A DNA stretch of 64,000 bases from Dactylonectria macrodidyma (lineage: Eukaryota > Ascomycota > Sordariomycetes > Hypocreales > Nectriaceae): the NCBI GenBank assembly GCA_020744425.1, contig JAGMUV010000029.1, forward strand, positions 186,001 through 250,000. The letters are read 5' to 3'. Under the pieces are notes generated by a model that saw only the letters and a program-made list of their open reading frames with translations, was not told where the DNA came from and ran no database searches. Position numbers and translations under genes: made by a program. Below are positions 55,816 through 64,000 of the stretch, piece by piece (within the stretch, counting starts at the first letter, position 1; the number at the start of each line of letters is the position of its first letter).

Positions 55816-57546
55816 TTACTCTTTCGGGATGAGCTTGCTTTTATCGATACGGAACATTCCAATAAGTCCCTCCTTCGCCTTCTCGATATTCAATCCCTTC
55901 TGCCTCTCCTGTATGTCCCGCTGGCTTTGTACCAACTTGTCCCTAATGCTGGACCAATCCAACTGCTCTCCGGTCGCCTCTACGGTGACCTTGCAGAGTT
56001 TACCTCCCCTCTTTCTCCAGACACCATTAATCATAACAGATTCTATGTCTCGCACATCGCTGTGTCGGACTACCGCCGTTAATGCGTCTGACTCTGCGAC
56101 GCAGCTCATTCCTGGACTGCCGGCAGCGTCAAAGATGACCAAGTTCGCAAGCTTACCTTCCTTGATAGACCCAATGTTATCCCCCATGAGCACAGCTCGG
56201 GCTCCAGCAATGGTGGCCGCGTTGAATGCATCCTCGGTGCTACCTCGTGGCCGAAGATGCATACACCCGCTGCCGCCCTCGCCCAGCTCAGCTACGGCCT
56301 GTTTCTGGCGTGCCATCTGCAACGCTGAGCGTGCAAGAGAAATAATGGACGAGGTGTTGTTCGTATGGCAGTCGACTCCAATGGTGCTATTGATGCCAGG
56401 TTCGAAGGCCAACGGCCATCCAAACCCCATTTGTGCCTCGGTATCTGGCGTGCTGGACACGGGCACCTGTGATGTTACTAGCTTGGCCTTCTCATCTGCA
56501 GTCAGGTTCGTTGCGTGCGAAAGGACGATGTCACTCGGTGACTTGATCAAATCATAAGCCCCTAGAGTGTGAATGAGAGAGGTAGCGCCTTGGTCTGAGA
56601 TCAGCTCTCTGCTAGTAGGATAATGAGACGCGACAGTCGCATTACAACTGACACTTTATTTCATAAATGACATAACTTACCGAATGTCGCATTGTTGGCA
56701 TAATGCGCCGTGAAAAGCTTCACTCCCGCCCTCCGAAGGGACGAGAGCAAAGTCACAACCGCCTCCTTAGGCAGGAACCAGTAGTCAAATCCAAATCCAA
56801 TGTTGACTCTGCCATCCCCGTGTGGTTGCTGTGCCGCCAACTGGAATATGTGCCCTATGCTTGATTTGGGCAGTATGTCTCTCGAAAGCTCGCAGGACTG
56901 AGAGTCCCAGCGGGTAAAATAAGGGGGATGCGAGTAGGCGAATACGGAACGAATGCCGGACGCGACAGTTGCTGCAAGTGCCTGGTTTGCTGGAGGCCAT
57001 GCGTTAGCTTCTTGCACTGCAATCGCGGGGAGACGAGGATCTGTATATTAGATGCAACGTAGTTCTCACCATGTTCATCAGTCTTGTTTCCATGGGCATG
57101 GTCAAGCACAAACGTGGTGCCAGCGTCGATTGCCTCCATGGCGCCACCCAGCTGGCCCCAGTACATGTCTTGTGGCGTGTAGACATGGCTTTGCCAGTAT
57201 CCTAGATGAAGAAGAAGCCGTCAGTATCCAATTATGAAGATATTCTCCGCCTGCCATTCTTACCAGTCGGGATGTAGTCGAAAACGCATTGATCCGCATG
57301 AGAGCCCTTCAGTTGCGTTTGCCACAGATGATGATGCGTATCAACAAAGCCTGGACTGATGATTTTGCCTGCACAGTTCACAAGTTCGGTGTTGGCAGGA
57401 GCACTAAGATTTTCGCCGATCTTGGCGATAAAGTTGCCCTGCACTAGAATGTCGATGTTCTTTAATCGTTGCACATGATCTTGGTCATCATGGACGAGGG
57501 CAGTACCTCCTTTGAGGAGGATGGAGGGTGTTTCTACCGTCGCCAT
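55816..57546 (-). CDS. Amidohydrolase, chlorohydrolase/cytosine-deaminase-like
   Basis: Four exons (57264-57546, 57070-57201, 56681-57016, 55816-56561) give 498 residues. The N-terminal beta strands carry SPGFVDTHHHLWQ (metal-binding His71-His73). Further ligands are expected at the VLSHATN His and at FEPGINSTIGVDCHTNN (the Asp of the family). The C-terminal GSIKEGKLANLVIFDA is the usual small beta domain (GxIxxGKxADLV). Members hydrolyse C-N, C-Cl or C-S bonds of ring substrates such as triazines, guanine or cytosine. It could release an amine or open a lactam on the cluster substrate. Start is the first ATG, with family-like spacing to the His motif. Confidence 0.9.
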
Positions 57547-57733
57547 GTTGTAGCAAGGCCACTGGGTGAATCAAGGCGGGCAATGTGTTGAAGGTAGGCA
57601 AATAGACACAGCTTAATCAGCGATGGCCATTGATGACGGTGCTTCCCACACCCGCCAGGGGTATGCACCAAGCCTTGTTTTGTATGTAGTTCATACCAAC
57701 TTGGTCCGGTGACGCCACGCGGACATTGGGGGA

Positions 57734-57741
57734 CGGAGTCC
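57734..57741 (-). promoter_or_regulatory. GGACTCCG motif (reverse strand) upstream of the amidohydrolase
   Basis: CGGAGTCC on the plus strand is GGACTCCG on the gene strand, about 195 bp upstream of the ATG at 57546. Confidence 0.5.
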
Positions 57742-58230
57742 GACGGAACCCACAACCGTCTAGATCACCGATCCGTGAAGTATCATCCTAGTCAGGGTTA
57801 CTCGGTCATTTGCCAAACGCCACAGAGAGAGCGGAGTGGCACAGCCGACGCCTGGCTAGTCTCGTAAGATGATGCACAGTTCGAAAGGCGAACGACAACC
57901 GAAATACGTTCATCGGCATCCCTTCCACCTACCCCAGACCTCGTTCTCGGATAAATAATCCGTATCACAGATGTATAACACTCTCCAGTTCACCTCTTAC
58001 AATGTGTAGCAGTATCTCCGACTCCAAGAAAGTAAAGGGTTGGTTTTAGTTCACATTATACATACCGGCCAGCATTCGTACACCTTCTGTACATCAAATT
58101 ACGTTCCGAACCGTTGCTGAGCCATGACTCCGCTTGCTCAAAGCCAACATGGTTCGCGTCTATTGTATCCCCTCATTCTCCAGCTTAGGCTATGATACAC
58201 TGCTACACAGAATATCTGCTAACATGTTCC
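57742..58230. other. Intergenic between amidohydrolase promoter and regulator 3' end
   Basis: No ORF with family similarity and no repeat was seen. Confidence 0.5.
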
Positions 58231-60853
58231 TTAACTCAAATCCATTTCAAAGGTATCCTGCACCTGGAAGGTAGCTTGAAAAAACGCGGCATCAGAGGGT
58301 TCCATGACGATACAATCGTGACTGAAGTCAAAGTCACCAACATCTAGGTCGCCGAATTCTTCCACCGAGTTGCCTAAAGGTTGGTTGAAGGAGAAGAAAT
58401 TGGAGTGATCAGCAGCGGCATCGAACTGCATTGCGTTGCACTGAGGTGGCTCGACACCTTCAAGTGAGCTCGACAACTGTGCAAGGCCATGGGAGCTAGG
58501 TTTCCAGGCCCCCCTCAGCCTATTCAAAGGCTGACGCTGAAGAACTGATCGAGTGGGCGCTACTGAAGAATCCGGTCGGCTGTGGACGGGCTCTCGTCGA
58601 CGTCGCATCGCACTTGACCTGGCGGTCTGTGCGATTTGCAACAGATTCAACATGGACCGCCACTGGTGACCCAATCTATCATAGGGACTATTCCAACGGG
58701 ACACCATGGACTGTTCTACTACCCGCCAGGCCTTTTCATACTCTTTCTGGATTGGCCGAGAGGCAAGCTCGGTCAAGACGTATGCCAACGGGTGCCATAC
58801 CGTAAAGGTCTTAAACAGCCAAACCCATCTCACGCCGCGATGATCCGTTTGAAGCTTGTTGGATAATTCCAGGCACTCTACTGCATCGGAGAAGAAATCA
58901 TCGCATTCGACCTCGCTCAGCTCTGCGTGTCTCTCAAGAGGCTTACAGCAAGTAAGCTTAAACTCGAGTATCAACAAGCGAGCCAAAGTTGCCGTAACCT
59001 ATCACACCAATTAGCCCGGGATACTGGGGAATTGTCAGTCAGCGTGAACTTACCCATTGGATTGGAATCAAGGGTGAGCAAATCTTGATGTATTTCTCGT
59101 CAAACCTATGAATGGACTTTTCAATGAATTCCTTCTTCTCGGCCTCAGTCATGGCATCTAAACCCTTCGATAGTCCCTCCGGGTGGCGACGAGAGTCGTA
59201 GACTAACCGCCACAACTGGCAAATGTCTGCCCATATGATTGAGAGCGTTGATTCGGTCCAGTAAGTGTGCTCCTCGGGTTCAGTGACCATTGTTACGCTC
59301 AAGTTCTTGTCGTCGAGGTTTCGGGGCAAAGACGCGTTGAAGCTGCTCACTTCAAATCTAATCACACGTTAGAGATTTCAAAGTGTTTAATAGTAAGCAT
59401 CGTGCACTTACATTGTAGGGTCGCAGCCAGAATCCTCCGCCGCTCCACATTCGAGAACGGCGAGATGCCAAAAGAGCCGCTTTTGCATCTCAGAGTCAAA
59501 AATTGAGAGGCTTCGGGAAGCGCCATCGCGATGGGCGCCCAAGGATTGCAAGAGTCGTGACGCAAGAGAGCACAAGGTCCATGATAGGCGTGGGCTCATG
59601 TGCCGCAGTGCAGTCAGATAAATGATGAAAGACTGTAGGACCATCAAGTCGTCGGTGTTTAGCAATCCCGCGACGGTCAGAGCATTCTCTTCGGCGGCTC
59701 TGTATTTCATGACGATGGCGCTGCGGTCACTGCCGAGAACCTCGCGACACTCGTCATTCTCCATGCTCGAGGTGGCAGAGAAGTAAACAGCGAATAGGAG
59801 TGCGTTCAAATTGCTCGGCATGCCCTCCACATCGTCTTTTGATAGCCATTCGCTGACCTTGGGCTCGACGGTAGGCATGTGCAGTATCCTGACGAGGGGA
59901 TCGATGCTGTCCTTGAAAACCGTCCAGAGCTTCTGTCGATTCTCCGGGCTCGGGTGTGAATGACTCTTTCCGACTCCAGATGCGTTGAAAGGAAAATCGG
60001 AGAATGGACTGTCGATGGTGGACACTTCGGAGGTCATGTTCTCTCCATCGTCGGGGTCTTCGTTATCGAGCTGGCCCAAATCGTCGACCTGAAATATCAT
60101 GGTCAACACGCCAGCTAGAAACCTGGACAGGTTCGTACATACCTGAGCTGTTACAGCTGCCCAGAAGGTGCCGCTTATATAAATATTCCTCCCTTCATCT
60201 TTGATCATTATGCCGGACTTCCAGTCTGTTTTCCACGGTGGAGACGCTGAGTTTGTTGGAGAGTCGAGGGCCAACGGCATGAGATGAGTGTGGGGCTGGG
60301 CAATACTGACATCGATTGATGTTGGGCTTGTCGGAGAGGCGATGTGAGCAGTCGGGGAGACAAGTTGTTCTTGTTCGTGTTCGTGTTCTTTTTGTTCTTC
60401 TTGTCCATGCTCCGGCTCTTTGTCTTGTTCTTCCTCTTCTTCTTGTTGGCGTCCTTGGTCTTGCTGCTGTTGGTCCTCTTGCTGCGGTTGCTGTTCTTGC
60501 CGTTGTTCTTGTTGCTGATCGGTCCGATCGGGCGTCGTCTGCAGCTGTCGTTGTTGTGCCAATTGAGCATCCTTTTCGGCCATGGCGGACTGCAAGTAAC
60601 CGATAATGTTCTCCAGGTGATGAACTTTGGCAATCAATGCCGGGTCTGGGTCCAAGTCGCCTTTTCCCCCTCGACGCGGCGGTGGAAAGATGCACGTCAA
60701 TTGCGCCCTCGTGCAGTTTGTACATGGATTCGTCTTGTTGCATTTGACCTTGCGGCGACGGCAGTTGACACAGGAAAAGTGGTTGGGCATGGGAACAGCA
60801 GCGGGCGGGCTTCTACTTCCCCCTCCCCGGGCAGCCGAAGCGTTGTCAGACAT
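58231..60853 (-). CDS. Zn2Cys6 transcription factor, probable cluster regulator
   Basis: Four exons (60143-60853, 59412-60088, 59054-59357, 58231-58998) give 819 residues. The binuclear zinc cluster is complete: Cys28-x2-Cys31-x6-Cys38-x5-Cys44-x2-Cys47-x6-Cys54, with RRRKVK between. A short coiled coil follows (VHHLENIIGYLQSAMAEKDAQL). A long Gln/Glu/His-rich run lies at about residues 100-165. The fungal-specific transcription-factor domain spans about 290-640 (MSPRLSWTLCSLASRLLQSLGAHRDG). An acidic/aromatic C-terminus (VGDFDFSHDC ... FQVQDTFEMDLS) looks like an activation domain. It is the only regulator in the cluster and presumably binds CGG/CCG-containing sites, making the GGACTCCG motifs its candidate targets. 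Confidence 0.9.
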
Positions 60854-61295
60854 GGTAGGCTGGGGTGTGTACGAGGCCGTAGAGTCCTGTCGAGGCTATC
60901 AAGGATGCTTTCTAGGTCGGCCTGGAGATCCGGTCGAGGAGGAGGCAGCGAGGGCAGGACAGACAAGACAATATTAGCGAAACACCAACCCCAGGATTTC
61001 CCCGCAAACGTTGGCGTCACTCGCTGGACTCTACTACATAGTAGCTGGAACTCGCCACAGTCTAGCCAGTTCTTGGACCATTCACAACCGTTCGTGAAGG
61101 GCCCGGTTGCATCCGACCATCCAACCCTTGCACGCTTAGCGCGAGCACGGTATCACATGAACGCGTTGGAGGCGTAACAGGGGAGGTATTATTAATCCAT
61201 GGCAGCTTCGCACTACCGAGATAACACCGTATTTATCCGTATCAGCGTCGGGGTCCAATAGACAAGTTTTCCTTCGCGTCCGTTGTGATTGGAAC
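60854..61295. other. Promoter region of the Zn2Cys6 gene
   Basis: A long plus-strand ORF over 60344-61177 is a shadow of the regulator's Gln/Glu-rich region and its promoter. Nothing else is seen. Confidence 0.4.
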
Positions 61296-61492
61296 TACCG
61301 TAGAAACTCGGTCAACTCAACCACTTAGCGGCCCCCATAAAACCAAACAAGCCAATCACAGCATCCATTTCCTCGATCAGCCCACTTAGCAGCCCCCTTT
61401 AATGGGTAAAATAACCAATCAAATGGGCTAGGCTATCTTGGCGGTCAATAGTGGAAATACCAAGTGGTTGAGTTGACCGAGTTTCTACGGTA
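61296..61492. mobile_element. 193-bp MITE of Tc1/mariner type
   Basis: The 31-bp blocks at 61296-61326 and 61462-61492 are perfect inverted repeats that begin and end with TA. CCGTAGAAACTCGG is thus flanked by a TA duplication, as in Tc1/mariner insertions. The inner 130 bp contain two CACTTAGCRGCCCCC copies and no ORF. It lies between the regulator and the LovD-like gene. Confidence 0.9.
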
Positions 61493-62028
61493 CCCTACAC
61501 CAACTCCTATTGCGTCTCTGTTTCCAGACTATGGGTTCACTCCTACAAAGAATGTCTTGATACAAACCGAGGCCCAAGCTACGAGTAGTTAACAGATAAA
61601 AATCCAGCATTGGCAAGGGACATTGTTGCCGCTAAAGCAAAAGTAGAAACCCGGGCTCCCGTCGTAGTTAGATATGACAGGGTGGCGCCCTCACATCCCA
61701 GGAAGCGTTCACCACGACATGCCCCCTTCAAGCTCCACAGATTGCTGGACATATTGACGATGAATCCGGCAGATGCCAAGAGATAAGCTCTGGTGAGTGT
61801 CACCGGTGGTCTGCATGGATCCGCCCCTGATGCAGTCTGAACCCTGCTCTTCGGCCTTTGGTCACAAAAGTCCGTGGCCAATCACGTGAGCGCAACCGTA
61901 TGCAATCCATGTTGAAGGCCACGCCTAGACTGTCGACGTATAACTGGCCGTGTTTGTTATCTTGACATTGATATTGACACGGTTAATTAAAAATACTCAA
62001 AGTAAATACATCGAAATCCGGGCTTATC
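61493..62028. other. Non-coding, upstream of the LovD-like gene
   Basis: A 100-codon minus-strand ORF at 61579-61881 has no family resemblance. No GGACTCCG motif is seen here. Confidence 0.4.
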
Positions 62029-63324
62029 ATGTCATCGTTTAGTCAAACTCTTCTTGCTCGCACCGCACCCGATGGTGGCGACCTCTTCGGCGCTGTCGCT
62101 GCAGTAGCCGACCAGACAAGTGGCGCATCCATTGCCTCTCTCAGGGACCGCCCTGGCTAATTAATCGACAGGTCGCCTGGTATTCACTTGCTCAGGTGGT
62201 CGGCGGAAATGGGACAGTTCTGACCAGCCGGATCTCGACACCACCTACTGGGCCTACTCCTTCACCAAGCTGCTGACGACCATAGCGGCTTTGCAGTGTG
62301 TGGAACGTGGACAGATCAGCCTTGACGATCGCGTCGAAGGGATTCTCCCAGAGCTGAAAAATCCGCAAATTATCGGCCCCGGCGACAGTGAGGCTGGTAC
62401 CCAGTTCACCTTGACTCCGGCCATCCATAAAATCACTCTGAGGCACCTGTTAACCCATACCAGTGGCGTTGGTTACGATGTGATGAACTCACTGCTTCTT
62501 GCCTGGCGCGAATCCCGAGGCGAGTCCACCATGTCAATGTGTGGCGATGTTGTTAAAGCATTCTCAATGCCCCTGCTGTTTGAACCTGGAGAGTCATGGT
62601 CATACGGCGGAAGCCTGGATTGGGCCGGACAGTTGGTGGAGCGCCTCACAGGTCAACCGTTGGGCGAGTATATGGAAAAGAATATTTTTTCCCGCCTGGA
62701 AATGAAAAATACCACTTTCAACGTCATCGAGAACCCCCATGTCAAGCGGAAGGTCATGGATATGGCTACAAGATCAATAGATGGCAAGCTATCTCCCATG
62801 GACCACATGTACCCCGAGAATGCCAAAACCGACAGTGGGGGGATGGGCATTGTGACCAGCGTGGGCGACTTCATCCAGGTCGTGGCCGACTTGATCAAAG
62901 AAGAGCCGCTGCTGCTCCAGTCCGAAACAAGGGATCAGATGTTTGAGCCACAGTTTGAGGCTATCGGTAAACAGGCTGACGGTCTCATGGCCATGGGTGT
63001 ATGTGTTTCCAATCCCCATCCACACTTGTAACCGTATAATTGACGTTGAAACAGTTTATGCACGAGAACCTGACCGGAGGGGAGAAGTCACCCGGAGCGT
63101 TTTCATTTGGACTAGGAGGACTCATTACGTTGACAGATACACCCAACCTGCCAGCCGGCACGCTAAGTTGGGGAGGGATGCCAAATCTCGCCTGGTTTGC
63201 GAACAAGCAAAAGGGTGTTGCGGCATGCTACGGATGCCAAATCATGCCACCCGGGGATGAAGCCAGCATGGCCGTGCTTGCAGAGTTCGCAAAGGAAGCT
63301 TGGAAGCATAGCTCAGATAATTAG
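62029..63324 (+). CDS. LovD-like transesterase/beta-lactamase family hydrolase
   Basis: Three exons (62029-62119, 62172-62998, 63055-63324) give 395 residues, the normal size for this family. The catalytic Ser-x-x-Lys is YSFTK with Ser60 and Lys63. The Tyr of the triad is in ESWSYGGSLDWAG, and the C-terminal LSWGGMPNLAWFANKQKG is the GG-loop. Fungal relatives move acyl chains or hydrolyse esters and amides in secondary metabolism. The first intron (GTGGCG ... GCTAAT ... GACAG) is needed to avoid a stop at about 62158; the second has a canonical GTATGT donor. It acts probably in the cytosol, as there is no signal peptide. Confidence 0.88.
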
Positions 63325-63415
63325 ACCCTGAGTGAGTAAGACCAGTGATTTTACCTTACAATCATCTTATAGCTTATTTGATCCAATCCATACATATTGC
63401 GCTCCACCGATTCAA

Positions 63416-64000
63416 TCATGCCCACTTCTTCGCCATTGTCGTCAACATGTCCTTAATACCATTCGCAGACAAGGGCTGGATCCCCAGAAGCTTGTTATCA
63501 GCCTCGCTGAATTGGTTACCAAATCCCTCACCAAAGCCACCCTTCACAGCGAAGGCGTGAAAAATGCTCATGTTGGGCACACCAGGCCTCTGCTGCTCCA
63601 TGGCCTTCCTCTCAAGCTCTTGCAAGTCAACGTACTCCTCTCGCCATTCTCGATCCGGCGCTACTTCCTTGGCAAACGCCAACAGTTGCTTCTGGGACAG
63701 GAATGCCTCATGGATACAAACGGGTCTATTCTTAGTCTCTTCAGGGTGCAGCAGGATGGCGACCACTGCCTGCGCCGCGGTCGGCATCGTGATCATGGAT
63801 ACTTGCCGCTCACCTCCATCATACAGGTGAATTTTGGCGTGCTTGAGGTTGAGCAGGATCCCCGTCTCGATCGCCCAGTCCATGAACACGTTATTGTAGA
63901 TGTATGTGTAGGTGATTTCGTGGGTCTTGGACTTCTTTTCCAGATGTTCTTTAACTTGCACTTTTTCCTTGTAGTTCAGAAGCTGTCGCGAATTGGGATT
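63416..64000 (-). CDS. NmrA-like / isoflavone-reductase-like NAD(P)-binding protein, partial
   Basis: The frame is open to the window edge and codes for the C-terminal 195 residues or so. It begins NPNSRQLLNYKEKVQVKEHLEKK, the position where NmrA-family proteins have a Lys-containing helix. It goes on with TYIYNNVFMDWAIETG, DGGERQVSMITMPTAAQAVVAIL and RPVCIHEAFLSQKQLLAFAKE. The N-terminal Rossmann GxxGxxG lies outside the window. Such proteins are either reductases of unsaturated or aromatic substrates or NAD(P)-sensing regulators. It closes the visible cluster on the right. Confidence 0.85.
   Translation of the reverse strand, partial: NPNSRQLLNYKEKVQVKEHLEKKSKTHEITYTYIYNNVFMDWAIETGILLNLKHAKIHLYDGGERQVSMITMPTAAQAVVAILLHPEETKNRPVCIHEAFLSQKQLLAFAKEVAPDREWREEYVDLQELERKAMEQQRPGVPNMSIFHAFAVKGGFGEGFGNQFSEADNKLLGIQPLSANGIKDMLTTMAKKWA

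Noticed and set aside
60344..61177. 277-codon plus-strand ORF rich in Leu, Val and Phe
   Set aside because: It is the antisense reading of the regulator's Gln/Glu repeat, which gives Leu/Phe/Val-rich shadows.
61579..61881. 100-codon minus-strand ORF
   Set aside because: No conserved motif, no splice structure and a position next to a MITE in intergenic DNA.

Overview
The window reads as nuclear DNA of a filamentous ascomycete (Pezizomycotina). Genes carry short 44-80 bp GT-AG introns with CTAAC-type branch sites. The families present (Zn2Cys6 regulator, HET relic, DUF1857/AtaL-like, SnoaL-like, LovD-like transesterase) are typical of such fungi. Transposon copies carry nonsense mutations that look like RIP (CpA to TpA). 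I saw no bacterial operon features, CRISPR, rRNA or convincing tRNA.

Left part (1-34000) is a transposon-rich, gene-poor region. In order it holds: a broken Helitron helicase cut by the window edge (1-1990); a 572-bp MITE (2595-3166); a complete, apparently intact hAT element (4420-6909); a decayed GTP cyclohydrolase I fragment (8355-8766); a small secreted protein gene (9172-9876); and a nested hAT complex (12087-21297). In that complex an outer hAT is interrupted by a retroposon-like insertion with a 16-bp target duplication (14610-15732). It is also interrupted by a second hAT with perfect 17-bp ends and a perfect 8-bp target duplication (16969-20204). Removing both insertions leaves the outer transposase frame open from start to stop. 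A fourth, damaged hAT follows (21315-23957). After it come a TAF7 homologue with an in-frame stop (25009-26475), repeats, a HET relic, an unknown frameshifted gene, and a second Helitron Rep/helicase (29881-33993). That helicase is a single 4.1-kb frame with nine TAG/TAA stops and no indel.

Right part (34831-64000) is a compact metabolic gene cluster. It encodes a sugar-porter-type MFS transporter, an unknown protein, a DUF1857 protein, a SnoaL-like protein, a YCII protein, a flavin-containing monooxygenase, a salicylate-hydroxylase-type FAD monooxygenase, an O-acetylhomoserine sulfhydrylase-type PLP enzyme, an SDR, a P450, a second P450 that is a pseudogene, an intradiol ring-cleavage dioxygenase, an amidohydrolase, a Zn2Cys6 regulator, a LovD-like serine hydrolase and a partial NmrA-like reductase. 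No PKS, NRPS or terpene synthase is visible. The combination of FAD hydroxylase, intradiol dioxygenase, YCII and SnoaL proteins suggests uptake, hydroxylation and ring cleavage of an aromatic, possibly nitrogen-containing, substrate.

Most notable observation: the octamer GGACTCCG lies 150-335 bp upstream of the start codons of seven cluster genes (five intergenic sites, two of them divergent promoters). Its core ACTCCG recurs in most other cluster promoters and as a four-copy array at 38117-38215. This is a candidate operator for the cluster's Zn2Cys6 protein. All exon structures are my own reading of frames and splice signals and have not been tested against transcripts.
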